From positions 9,722,001-9,786,000 of the forward strand of contig NC_081816.1 of the NCBI RefSeq assembly GCF_030704535.1: a stretch of DNA of 64,000 nucleotides, given 5' to 3'. A program made the position numbers and the translations under genes. The DNA comes from Vitis vinifera. Its lineage: Eukaryota; Streptophyta; Magnoliopsida; Vitales; Vitaceae. Positions 28,026-40,048 of this stretch are shown here, piece by piece. Numbering within the stretch: the first letter of the stretch is position 1; each line of letters begins with the position of its first letter. Below the pieces are notes generated by a model. It was not told the DNA's origin and searched no databases. It saw nothing but the letters and a program-made list of their open reading frames with translations.

Positions 28026-28190
28026 GCCAGTTATGAGTGCAGGAGCCTGGGAGAGATGAATCTCCATCACCCGCCAAGTTAGACGAAGTGCAACTTAATC
28101 TCGGTTTCTTTTTCCTTTTTGCCTTTTTGTGTTTGTCGTCTGAGAAATAAAAATGTACTTAGCTTCAGAAGAAAATAGAATAATAACTGT
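28026..28190 (+). other. 3'-UTR exon of the thiolase gene
   Basis: It begins after TTGCTGCAG and contains AATAAAAATG (about 28147), a plausible poly(A) signal. A CT microsatellite (28201-28222) and a GT run (28227-28240) follow just past the likely end. The upstream donor is GGTGAGT at 27303. The exact end is inferred. Confidence 0.5.
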
Positions 28191-28249
28191 TCTTCCGTAT
28201 CTCTCTCTCTCTCTCTCTCTCTACACGTGTGTGTGTGTGTCACTGGTTG

Positions 28250-29640
28250 AAAAGGAAACCGTCCGACTAAGTATGGTAACTATCCAGAAAATCTTGCGAT
28301 CTGAAATTATGTTTGGAAAGCGATGACCACCGAAGCACGACTCAAAGGAGCAGCTTACCTTAAAGTTTTTGTGATTGTGTGAGGCGCTAGAGGACAAAAT
28401 AACAAGACATCAAGGCCATGTTTGTGTGAGAGAAAAAAAAAAAAGCAAAAAATTAAGGAAAAAATAAAATTTTTGTGATTGTGCATGGAAAGGTTAGAAA
28501 AGAAAAATGAGCACGGTCCCTTGCCCTTTGGGCTCTGGTGTGCTAAATTTTTAGTAAGTGTATTTTAATTTTTTTCTTTTATTTTTTTAGAAAAATAAAG
28601 AGAAAAAAATCTTTAAATATATATTTTATTTTTATTTTTTTCCCTTTTCTTTTAGATCATCTAGACACAAGATAATTAACTTTTTATGGTACTATTTTTC
28701 CTCTCCTTAGTACTTAGCAAAAAACCTTATATAATAGAAAAAAAAAACTATGGTAATTCATGTATTTCTGATTTTCTTTAGTTTATGTTTAATTCATGAA
28801 TATATATATATGTATTTTAAGAAAATGGGAAGGAAATTTTTTTTTTTTTTTATCTTTTTTCATGATATCTGAACATAAGAAAATAATTTCTGTAGTACTT
28901 TAGAAGAATCAAAGATAAAGCCTTAAGCTATGCCTGATGCCTATGGTGGTTGAAGAGGTAGCTTCTCACCGGAGAAATGCCATAAATACCCAAAACAGAG
29001 TTCTAAAATTTGAAACCACCTGTGGTAGCGTCTTACTGTAAAATTTGTTGACCCGACCACTTGTTAGATTTTCTTAGGTTTGAAAAGACAATTTAGATTA
29101 TGATATGCTAGAAATGACCCATTTCCTTAATCATATTACTTTTAGAAATTACAACTTTTCGTTAGTTAAAATCTCCGAATTTCTAATTTGTGGATTGACT
29201 TTAATATCAATGGTGTGATGATTGGTGTAAATATTATAATTTTTGTAAATGATTATGTCAGAAACTTCACAATCAGGTCAATCAACCAGCCTTGGAGAGA
29301 GAATAAAAAGAGATTTTATTTCATAAAATAATTTAGTAATTATGATGGGGTTGATAGATATATATTTTTATTAAAGATTGCGATGATGCTTTTGGGTTGA
29401 TAATTTTATAATTTGGTCAATTATCAACTAAAAAGAAAAAGAAAAAAGAAGGGGAAAAAGTGATGGGAGGTCAGAAAATAATTAAACGAGTAGAAAGCAA
29501 AAATGATTTAAAAATTAAAGAAGGGGAAGAAAATGAGAGGGCATTGGATGGGGGAGTTTGGTGGGTGGGGGGTGAGAGAGAGAGGCAGGGTCCAGCTAGG
29601 CAAAGGCTTGCGCTTCGCTGGATTACGATAGCGCCGTTAA
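28250..29640. other. Intergenic spacer between thiolase and NOI genes
   Basis: AT-rich with several A-runs and T-runs (28432-28470, 28560-28650, 28735-28860). No gene is supported. Confidence 0.5.
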
Positions 29641-29864
29641 GCCGTTTTGTAGTGGGCCCCAACTCCCACTGTCTCACATGCCATGTCTGAGCGGCCCAAT
29701 TGGCCCAATTCCCCATTCTCTCTCTCTCCTCTCTTCTCCTCTCCACCTCCTCTCTCTCTCTCTCTCTCCCTTGTATAGCCTACGCACACAGGAGAAAGGA
29801 ATCAAAACACAGACGACCGCCACATCACTCTCTCTCTCTATCTCTCTCTCTCTCTCTCTCCATC
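29640..29864 (+). promoter_or_regulatory. GGCCCA-rich promoter and CT-rich leader of the NOI gene
   Basis: GGCCC-containing words cluster at 29655, 29693 and 29702 (GGCCCAATTGGCCCAATT), a site-II-like arrangement common in plant housekeeping promoters. From 29716 to 29861 the plus strand is almost pure CT, running straight into the ATG at 29865. Such pyrimidine tracts often mark the start and leader of plant genes. No TATA box is visible, which fits this promoter type. Confidence 0.5.
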
Positions 29865-30683
29865 ATGTCGGTACGGACTTCAATCCTCATCTGTCTCTCT
29901 ACTCTTTTGCTCTTCAATTTCTATATTCATCTTCATGTGTTTTTATTTTTCTTTTGATTTATGGTATTGTTGAGCCCTAAGAACTTGGATTTTTTTATCA
30001 GTTGTGTTTTTTTATGCCTGATATGGTTAAGGGTTTTGGATTGTTGTTGATTGGTTTTGCTCTTTCAGGGGTTTGTCCGAAATGAATGTATGGCTTGCTT
30101 ACTGGTCGACTGTTTGTTTGGATATTTATTATGTGTGGTGGATTTACTAGTTATGGAATGGAAATGGGGTGCGATTTTTTTGGCAGAGATTTTATCCAAG
30201 TTTTGGGGGTTTGGGGGTTGGTGAATGAGATTGATTGGGTGATGGATGTATGTCTTTTGTGGGTCAAAGTGTTCTATTTTGTTGGAGGTGGAGGGAGAGC
30301 TGATAATAAGGAAATAGTTTCTGCCCAGTTTATGGCCTGGAGATAGGGTGTACCTGTTAGCGAAATTTTATCAAAATTTGGGGTTTTTGGGTGGGTGAAT
30401 GAGATTATGTACTGGGTGTCTTTTGTGGGTCAAAGTGTTTAATTTTGTTGGAGGTGGGGAGAGAGCTAATAGTAAAGGCTACAGTTCTGCCCAGTTTAGG
30501 GCATGGAAAGGGGTGGTAATTGTTTTGCAAATTTTTATTAAAATTTGGGTGATTTTAGGGCAGCTGCCCAAGGTTCAGTGTTGGATGTCTCTTGTGGGTG
30601 AAAGGGTTTAATATTGTTGGAGGTCGAAGGAGGGCTAATAATGGGTGCTACACTTGCTAGATGTGTGATGTTCTATTTTTTCT

Positions 30684-30721
<38 letters not shown>

Positions 30722-33154
30722 AACCTGATTTATTTCTAGTGTCTCCATTTTCATTATTAACTGTTGTTGGAACATTTTGAGGAGGGTTTTTGTGTTATTG
30801 AGAGTGCCTGTTGGGTGGCCTGTCAAGATATAGCTACAGTTTCTAGTTATTGATGGGCATTGGTAGTTTCTTTTAAGGGAAGATCATGGGTTTGTGATGG
30901 AGAGAAATTTATGGTGAGAACCCAAAGAAAAATGAAGGCCCGTGTAACCATCAATGAATGAAAAAGGGCCCATGATTTTCATGAGTGCCATGCTGCTCAG
31001 AAGCTCATGTGGTCATCAAATTACAAAGAAGCCCCAAGGTACTAGTTATTCTCTTATAGTTTCTTTCAACATTGAAATATTGGAGTGGAGGAGGAGGAGG
31101 AGGAGGAGGAGGAAGGAAATGAGTCTCCTGAATTCAGTTTAGTTGCCAATTTATTTGATTTCAGCTCATCCAGGCATCAAAATCACATGGTGATAGAAAT
31201 TAATACAGCGTATTTTCTGGTGGAATGTCATATATTATTAATTGCTTTTACCATCAACTAGTTTCTATCAACATTTTACTAAGCAGCTAGAAATATCTTA
31301 GTTTTTTCACAGCTTTTCGGTCAGGTTCACTGATCCTAAAGGTTCTTGGAACTTGAGTGCATGCCATCTGGCTGCATCCAGCTCCCAGTGTATTGGATCT
31401 TCTCCAGGTTGTATATCAGTTCTGTTTCATAAGCTGTACTTTGAAACAGTAGCCAGCACTTTTACCACACATTATTTCGTAATTTGTACCCCTAGTCTGA
31501 AATAAAGATCAGTTTGACCCACTTGTCCAGGATTAATCATCCTTCTTTTCCTTATTTAGAAGGTGATTACCCCTTTAAATATAACAGAATCGGTTCTTCT
31601 TCTGTCATCATGAACTTCTCATTCTCTATAGAATCTTCTTAAGCCAGCCTTTCTGGGCATTTATTTTGTTTTATCAGGCTCTGTTTACTGATTTCGAGAT
31701 GCTATCATTTGTGGTTGCAACCTTAGTAATTACAAACTTATGTGATGACCTGTAGTATTACATTGAGCTGCAGGTTTGGTACAAGATAATTCTTTAACGT
31801 ATGCCCATATGTATTTGTTACCATAAAAAACGTGGCTGAGTTCCCACCTATAGTAAGAGGCTGATTGAGTCTGATCAAACTGTTCTTGACTTACAAGGAT
31901 CCAACTTTGATTTTCTACATATCACAACCTTTTTCATGTTGTCACTATTGGAAACATCCAATAATCTCCTGAGTGAAATGAGGCATACTAAGTCTATAAA
32001 TTTATTGTTATGCATATCTAATTGAACTGTACTTGAAACATGACCTTGGGCCTACCATGTTTGCTTTCTTTAGCATGGAAGCATCAAAACTCAGGATACA
32101 GGAGTGTATGAAATTTTCACCTGCTATAAAGTTCTATGCATTTTTACTTTGTCAATGGACCATATATATGGAAATTCGTTCTTAATTTTTTTTTAATTGT
32201 GGCTGTTTTCTGCCTTAAGACAACTACAAGAATCCTCAAGAAAATGTTTTGTTTCCACAGGAAAAAGGTCAACCATTACCAAAATTTGGTGACTGGGACG
32301 TTAATGACCCAACTTCAGCTGATGGGTTCACAATGATCTTCAACAAAGCTAGGGATGAAAAAAAGACGGGGGGCAAGCCTGACTCACCTGCAAAAGAGGA
32401 CTCCGCATTTAAGCATGGAGCAGATCTTGGAAAGCCTCAGTCTGTAAGTTGAAACTCCGATTTGTGCTTATTTAACTACTTCAGTTTGCTTAAAGACTCC
32501 TGCAGAATCATTGTTAGCCTCTCAGTTTCACACAGCAGATATCATGCTGTGATGCCAGAGAAAAGAGGCTTGTGTTCAGCTAACTGATAGCATGTAACCT
32601 TCAGCCTGGCCTCTATGAACATGAATTCATATAATCTTTTGTGGGGTCACAGAAGATGTGATGCTAGATAGAGTTGGATGGTCAAAAAGGAGTTGTGTTG
32701 TTGACTCCCAAGAGTTCAGATACAGCTTTTTGCTGGCAAATATTTTTCTTTTTGTTAAGTTATCGAATACTTTGTTTTCTCGACAGTGCAGTTTTGTGGT
32801 CTTAGGAGTATTTTTAATAAAAACAGAACTATCAGCTAACAGAGAGGAATTCCCCATTTATGTTGCTTTTGGTTCAAGATGCACTTTATGGTCGTGACTT
32901 GGCCCAGATTCTCACATTGGGCTTCATCACTTAGGATCTCAACTAAGAGATTACTTTTAACTAGGCTTAATATGATTGAATTGTAGCCATGCAGCTCATT
33001 GTCATTCTTGGGATCCTTGGGAGAATAATTCTGAGATTAGATATGTTTCATTTCAAATGGGCAGACAGATTTGCTTCATTTTGATGTTAAGAATGCTTTG
33101 ATTTTGTAGAAAAAATGGTTTTGCTGCATGCAATCAACCTATGCTGAGTCCTGA
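29865..33154 (+). CDS. Small NOI/RIN4-like protein
   Basis: A 77-residue protein of the NOI family, to which the defence regulator RIN4 belongs. Three exons: 29865-29870 (only Met-Ser), 32261-32443 and 33110-33154, with GT-AG borders and an open frame. Exon 2 holds the NOI motif: [18 protein letters not shown] followed by [12 protein letters not shown]. The last exon encodes KKWFCCMQS; the CC pair after basic and aromatic residues is the usual acylation site that attaches these proteins to the plasma membrane. The protein is much shorter than RIN4, which has two NOI motifs. The 2390-base first intron holds a GC-poor tandem triplication and microsatellites. In RIN4 the PxFGxW motif is the cleavage site of AvrRpt2; that such cleavage occurs here is inference. 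Confidence 0.92.
30190..30650 (+). repeat. Diverged tandem triplication, about 167 bp per unit, in NOI intron 1
   Basis: The word CTTTTGTGGGTCAAAGTGTT occurs at 30254 and 30420, and as CTCTTGTGGGTGAAAGGGTT at about 30589, with spacings of 166 and 169. The flanks are similar in each copy (TTGTTGGAGGT, GAGAGCTAATA, TGCCCAGTTTA). The open frames seen here come from this repeat. Confidence 0.8.
30686..31112 (+). repeat. TA and GGA microsatellites in NOI intron 1
   Basis: An (AT)n run lies at about 30688-30718 and a (GGA)n run of about eight units at about 31088-31112. No coding role. Confidence 0.85.
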
Positions 33155-34256
33155 GGCTGCTTGCACCTGGTAGCGAGCTCTTAACAGGAAGCATTATTCG
33201 GGTCTGCTCCTGGCTCAACATATTTTCCAGAGGACTGGAGCTAAAGTCAGAAGCTGTGATGGGTCTTGCTGGAATCTGTTTGGTGTGATTTTGAACTTGA
33301 TGACAATGTGAGCTTTATGAAGAATATGATGAAAAAATATATATATCTTTTGTTGTATGTATACTGCTGTGTGTTGTTGGTTGTACTCTGTTACTCTCTT
33401 CTGTTAAATCTTTTACTATGACCTGCAGCTTGTTTATCATATTCTATTTTCTGTGTTGTTTGAAGTGAATTTAATTTCTTGTGTACCAGCTTACCTCTGA
33501 CCTATAGGCGTCTCCTCTCTCAAAAATGAGTCCATGTTTCACCAAAGGGTGGTCCACTCATTTATCTCAGGCTGGGATGGCTCTGCAAGTTCTGTACTGG
33601 CTGATTAGTTGGTCATACGATTGAATCAGTAACCTGAACACCAGAGTTTATCAAAAGGTCCAACCCCGCCTTCATTGGGAGAGGTGGTTGTGTTTTTGCA
33701 AAATATTTTCGAAAACATCACCAAAATAATAAACTCAACCAACAAAAAAATGCACCTAAACTTTTCTTTTGTCTCATTCTGAGGTTGATAGGTTGGATAA
33801 GAAAATGAACTCTAGTTCTTGTAGAAAGCTATTAGCATAAAGCCAAAGCCGGTGTCTTTTACAGTTGAGTAGTTGGACTTGAATGAAGGTGTGGCGCAGC
33901 CATTTCATGATTCTGGGGCAGGGCTGCTAGGATATAAAAGCTCATCAAGATGTAACCAAGCACATAATAAGGTAATATGAATTTTCAAGAGGTCGATGAA
34001 CCCTGCTAGAGGCATGTAGGCAGCTGAAGAACAAAAGTGATGGACAGCATCTTTAGTTTCAGTGGCAAATGGCTTTGCATGCTAGCATCTTTGACAAACC
34101 ACTAGGCAATATTTTGCAGTACACATTTTCATGCTGAGCAAATGAATTAGTGAAATGAGCTACAACATTATTGTAGATAAAATAAATTCGAATGCCCAAG
34201 GCGAGATTTCAGTTAGTAAATCATACAAACAATAAATATCCGCAGCAGCAGTACAT
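33155..34256. other. Convergent 3' region of the NOI and p24 genes
   Basis: The 3' UTR of the NOI gene probably ends near 33480; AT-rich segments around 33335-33480 could carry its poly(A) signal. The p24 gene ends at 34257 from the other side. No further gene is seen. Confidence 0.5.
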
Positions 34257-36969
34257 CTAAACTCTGGATATCCCAAGCTTCCTTTCAAACAGGCGTTGCA
34301 GGAGGTAGATTTGGAGGACACTAGCTCCCACTAATGCTACAGATTCAAACATAGCCTTGTGGACTGCTCTCTGGCTCATTCCTTCATTCACTGCATGCCA
34401 GTTGGAAGAACATGACAAGACAAGATTAATGAACTTCGCTGGAAATTTGTTACCCATTTTCACTGGATATAAAAAAAGGAAAAAGGAAAACAAAAGTATA
34501 AATTTGTTGAAAGCTATTAACTTCCTTAAAGCATAATCTTCTGTGGAGCTCAAATATATTTCCTCACCAACTGAAGAGTCCTTTCTAATCTAGAGGACCC
34601 TTCCTGACCATCAGAGAAGTTGCCTCGTTTTTACAACACTAGTTTATGCGAGTGCATGAGTATGGGCGCATATGTGCATGTGCACGCACCTTTGTGTTCA
34701 CATGGACACAGATAGCACCCTGGTCTACTCATGTGTTGTGAGAAGTTGGATTAACCATCCTATTATGAACTGAGTATGCATAAAACTCGAGCTGAGCAGG
34801 CATGCAAAATGAGTTAGCTAGGTTGCAATAGAATGATACCATCATTATGGCAGCTTATAGCATGATCAGAATTATGAGCAAAAGACAAATAAATGAAATC
34901 AATTCCTAAAGTTAATTGTTACTTCAAAAGTTAAATACATCACAAGACAAATAGTAGTAGCCAACAAAAATCAGGGGTCCATTTTGGAAGTCCTGACAGG
35001 TCAACCACATAGGGAAATGAATTCAAGCCATGCAAGTCTTTGTTTCCATTCAAATTAGGAACTGAAAATTTAGGGGGAAAAGATTAAAAGAGAAAGTTAT
35101 TCAAGATATTTTTTCACATTGCAGCCCAAGCATTATCAGAATTACATGCAAAACACACTTAAATGAGATCTCAGAGAGCTGAAGTCCTAAAGCTAATTTC
35201 ACAGGATAAGACAAGCATTCAGGAAAAATCAGAGTCCATTTTGGAGATTCTTGACAGTTCAACCTCATAGAGAAAGGAATTCAAGCCATGCAAGTCTTCC
35301 TTTCCATTTAAAATTGGGAAACTAAAGATTTAGTGGGAAAAGACTAAAAAGGCAACTTGATTCTTCAAAACAGTACCTATTGCCTGGCGGTCAGTCTGAG
35401 CCTCTAACCAATGCTGTTCAAACTGGATGTTGTAAAGAGCTTCCTCCAACTTTGCAATCTGTTCCAGCAGCGGATTGAAATGCTCTGCAAAATGTTGATA
35501 AAACTTTCAGTATTCCATTCAATTCATCAGGAAGAGGAGGGGAATGAGTAGAAGAAGAACTAGATGGAAGTTTACCATCTTTTGCATGCTGATCATAATA
35601 TGTGAAATGCCCCACATGCACATCAAAGTCTATGGTTTCTTGATAAGGAGACTTGTTGGTGAAGCAGAAGCGGTGAAGTCCTTTCTTCTGTGCCACAAAC
35701 TCAAACTTCTCACTAGTCTTGTCACGGAAATCATGAATCTGGTCGCCTGAAGGTCCCTTTATCTGATCACCACAACATTATTGTGGGATCAACATTAGAT
35801 CACACAGTCAAGAAAGAAGCAGAACAAGAAAATGAATTTGCAAAAAGAAGGCTAGTATGCTTTCTGCTGCCTTCTGATTCAAAATAAAATAAACAGGGTG
35901 TTTAGACTTCAATCTCGAGTTATAAACCAGTTACTTTAAATCTATCTAAAAAGGAAAAAATCACACCCCTGTTGAACTTGGACCCTGACACTAATACAGG
36001 TAACATACCATCAGCGTTATGCGTCCTACCGAGATATAGGAAACTGACACAGATAACTCAAGAAGTGGATCAAATTCATTTAAGATTTAAAACATGGCTT
36101 GGAGTCCTTTTTTGTCGCCTAGCCTCATAAGATCTTATCTATACATTCACATTCTGAATTAAAATGGTTCCTTTTTTTGGCTTAGTGTTTGAATTTTCAA
36201 GAAGCCACAATCCGTGGTATAAGACTGAGGCTTCTCATGGAAAAGATATAAATGTAACTTAGTGTTCATGTTTCTCTACTAAGTGGCTATTCCAAACTGT
36301 AGTTTGACATACCAAAGCGAAGGTTTTGATCATACACACTATGCAATAAGCTATTTCTCTTCCCCATTTCATTGCTTCAGCGAGAATTTTGATAACATCT
36401 TACCTTCCTCCTTTTCTTGAGAAACAAAATTCTATTTTTGGGTATTACAATTCATAATATCAATATTGATAACTGAGTTCTAGCAAGAATTCTTCATATA
36501 GTGGCTGAGATCAATACACAAAACCATAACTATGTCCAAATATAGCTGCAAATAACCAGCTCATGAAGCTGCAAAATTCAAGTCCAAGGCAAACCCGTCA
36601 CCAGATTCAGAAAAATTCGCAATACCCAAACATACAAGAAGCATCATTTCCAGGAAAATACCTTTCCCCATTGGAAAAAAACTGAAAACTTTTCCACAAA
36701 TTACTTTCTATCCAAACAAAAATGACAGCAGCAAAAGAAAAGAAAAGACTTACGACGAGATCGACACCATCTTCGGCGTAATGCCAACTGGCATCGGCTT
36801 TAATAACGACGAAGGAGACATGAACAGTGTCGCCTTCGTATTGAACATCGTGGGAGAAGCAGTCTTCTCTGTCCACCACGAACCTAATCCCAACCACTCC
36901 TTGCAGATCCGATAATAATAACATCACCACAATTCCGATTCCAATTACCACTGCATCTCTCAAATCCAT
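34257..36969 (-). CDS. p24-beta family cargo receptor (GOLD domain)
   Basis: A 214-residue type I membrane protein of the emp24/gp25L/p24 family, which sorts cargo between ER and Golgi in COPI/COPII vesicles. Four exons on the minus strand: 36969-36754, 35762-35576, 35484-35377, 34390-34257, in frame throughout. In order: a signal peptide (about residues 1-27), a GOLD domain with two Cys (in REDCFSHDV and HRFCFTNKS) expected to form a disulfide, a coiled coil (PLLEQIAKLEEALYNIQFEQ), one C-terminal membrane helix (ALVGASVLQIYLLQRLF), and a short cytosolic tail ending ERKLGISRV. That tail, without KKxx, is typical of the plant beta subfamily and closest in my memory to p24-beta3. In-frame upstream ATGs (to 37155) exist, but this start gives the expected signal peptide. 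Confidence 0.95.
34850..35365 (-). repeat. Diverged direct duplication in p24 intron 3
   Basis: Two copies of about 250 bases lie in the intron between exons 3 and 4. The shared word ATTCAAGCCATGCAAGTCTT occurs at 35021 and 35279 (period 258), and flanking words such as CAGAATTA, AAATGA and GGGAAAAGA also recur in the same order. Confidence 0.8.
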
Positions 36970-37229
36970 CTCTCTGCAACTCCAACAACATTCCCATTCA
37001 ATGAATGATCGCATAAAATCAAATTCCATCACAGATAAAAAAAAAAATTTACCTTTAGGATTTGGAAAATCTGAGAATGTATGTTTATTGATTACAGCCA
37101 CAGGTGAAAAAAAGTTGGAGACTTGATTATAAATTTTTGGAAGTGTCTTGACCAAGACAACGTGAATATCCGCTTCCCATTTTTGTAGGTTTTTGGGTTT
37201 CGATCTGAGTTGAAGCCCACTTGTTCTCT

Positions 37230-37243
37230 AAACGACGTCGTTT
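37230..37243. promoter_or_regulatory. Perfect palindrome AAACGACGTCGTTT upstream of p24
   Basis: A 14-bp perfect palindrome with an ACGT core, 261 bases upstream of the p24 ATG. Such ACGT-core sites bind bZIP-type factors. A related, imperfect AAACGACACCGTTT lies in the divergent promoter at 59870. Confidence 0.6.
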
Positions 37244-38403
37244 CTTCAACAATGGAAATAAGTATACATAATCCACTTCATTAATCATTGTTATATTAAG
37301 CCTGGTTTTCTCTAAATTTAGATGAAAAATCAATTTAAGACTCATTGAAATCAAGTAAAATTATTCATTTGAGTTATTAAGAGAAAAAATTAAAGGGTTT
37401 GACAAAACTATCATATATCTAATCTATTAGATCCTATTATTTGTATTTCAAGTATGAATAGTGGCAAATGATTCCAACTTCCAACCTAGGTTTATATTAG
37501 GTACTGGTTTGTACCTTAGTTCTATAGATACACATTGTGTTTATACCTTCATTCATTCAATGTTCCATCCATATTTCACTGAACACTCCAATAACTTAGA
37601 GTTTGTTTTGTAATAATTTTAGAAAACGCTTTTAATATTTCTAATACTTAAAATTTTTTATGATTCAAGCATTAGAAATACTAAAAACGTTTTCCAGAAT
37701 CACTCTCAAACACACTCTAAAATCACAAGTTTAGTATCACGTCTAAGTTCAAAAAATAAATGGTAATAAAACATTTAAAGTCATTTAAGAGTTTACCCAA
37801 AAATCATTAGTTATCATCTTTTATTGCTTGGAATAAAATCTTATTTGAAAACTTAAATATGAAAAATAACTTTTTTTTGTTTATTCTCCCTAAAAGCACT
37901 TTACAAAGAATAACTAAAACATTTAAAATCTATTGCAAAAAAACAATCAATTTTCAAAACAAATATTCATAGAACTTTTTCTTTCATAACTTGTAGGTAT
38001 GCTCTTAGACAAATCATACAAGAGGAAAAAGGGATAATTTAGAATAAGGGTTTTTTTTTTTTGGTTTGATGTTCTAAGAGAGCATCATATTGAAAACAGT
38101 CTAATCCCCTTCAAATTATATATATGGCCATGTGAGGGACACAATGATATGACAAAAAAAAAAACTTGGCTGCCTGAAACTGCCCATGACAAAAATTTTC
38201 ATGCATTATGCTTCTGTTGCTGTCTCTTCTTCACAAATTCATGTGCTTACTCTGCAACAGCCCTCATTGTTATCTGGACAAGATCTGATTGTTAGGAAGA
38301 TAGGATCATATGAAGTTACAAACTATACCTTGATTGAAACCCATGCTTGGTTGCTAACTTCAAGTTCACAGTGTAGGTGTCATCAATGAAGAAAAATCCT
38401 AAA
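37244..38403. other. Intergenic spacer with a foldback element
   Basis: AT-rich spacer between the p24 promoter and the 3' end of the first SAWADEE-like gene. Apart from the palindromic element at 37596-37720, I see only A- and T-runs and no gene. Confidence 0.5.
37596..37720. mobile_element. Foldback MITE-like element, 125 bp
   Basis: The segment begins TTAGAGTTTGTTTTG and ends CAAACACACTCTAA; the two halves are imperfect reverse complements over most of their length (AGAAAACGCTTTTAATATTTC against the complement of AAATACTAAAAACGTTTTCC). A true target duplication is unclear because the flanking TTA/TAA are part of the symmetry. Confidence 0.6.
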
Positions 38404-39999
38404 CTACAGTTGTCTAACACAAGAACCTGAATCAGTTGCTGCCACTCGCTGAACGAGCCGCTCATAATTCCTGTGCTCCAAAGCCACCTGCTTTCTGTAG
38501 TCCATGTAAAGATCCCAAAGCCGTTTAGCTCTTTTGTACTCTTCAGTACCTGAATGGACAACCTTCACTGCATTGCCTCCCTGCAAATTGCAAGTGAAAC
38601 ATGAAAGTTCTTTTTCCTTTTCATTTTCCTCCATGCAGAATCTGGGATTTCCTCTTTTATCAATATAACGTAAAACCTTTCTCCCACTATTCCAAATTAG
38701 TAACAAATGTAATACAACTTACCTGAGGGAATGGAGTCCAGTTCATGAATGGTTTTTCTTTTATGCTTCTTGGTTCTTCAGCCATTACCCATGGCCTGCA
38801 GATAATGATCAAAGTACAAGTAACAACAACATAACATCAGTTTGATCAAAGTCCAACTACCACAAATTCAGTTTATCTAGCTGCAGCCTCAAGCTTGTTC
38901 TCGCTAATACTTAATCCTTTGATCAATCAGAACTACATGATCAATCGGCAAAAGGGTTCACAAAAAAAGGAAAATATATATATATATATTATATAGTATC
39001 AGCTACATTCATCTTATGATTCAATGGATTGAGATATTTCTTCATTAGAATGATCATCACAAAACAATTGCCTACACCAAGACAAACAACTTACCTCGAT
39101 CAGTAAGGATTTCTAAATATGGTTGGCACAAACGAAAAATAAAATTGCCAGGAAAGAGTTATAATGTTTTTTAAGGAATCCAAGAGCTCTACAACATAAC
39201 AATCCCAAAATTCACATCCTGGTTGTGGGCAGTCAGGTACAGAAATATCCAATTTCAGTAAAATCCCATTGTACATGAGAACATTGATCCTAAGCAACAT
39301 TTAAAACCTTTGCTAGTTTAACTAGTAATGGGACTATTTTCTGCATCAACAAATATATATATATATAAAATACCTTCCTCTTGGGGAGATGATCATGTGA
39401 TCAGGGTTGCTCAAGAAACTGCTCAACTTCTTAAGCTCCTCTCTACCATTCACAATGACAATTCCACTGGGATGGAAATGAGTTAAGAAACTTGGGACAA
39501 TGTACACTTCAGGAGTTAAATGAATTTGCTCATATATGAATTGGACAATTGTTAATGAACCTAAATCTTTCTCCATATTCTCAATTATTATCTGATATTG
39601 TTGTCTATCAAATTCCTCAATATAGGTATCAGTGGTATTCCCTCGATCTGGTTCAGTCACTTCAGGATGATTGTTCAGTCTCCCTGCCATTCAGGAAAAG
39701 ATGAAGAAAAAAAAAACATCAAAAGCTCAGCATGCAAATTACAAAATATGTCATGTATGTGAAAATTTTAATTATAACATGTTAGTGCAAGAACACAAAA
39801 ATAAGATAATCCACACATAAAGGTATAAGAGATTTTAACGTGATTTAGCCAACTATGCCAAAACATTTCATGTTTTGTTTCAACACCCTGAACAACAAGC
39901 CTTCGTTCAACCGGATGTCTACCCCTTTTCCTCACATCTCTATCTACTAAGTGTAGTCTTCTTGAACCCATCATAATTTGAATTTTTCTTTATAAAAAG

Positions 40000-40048
<49 letters not shown>

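Noticed and set aside
36970-37155. N-terminal extension of p24
   Set aside because: The upstream in-frame Met residues give no signal peptide at the N-terminus, while the Met at 36969 does.
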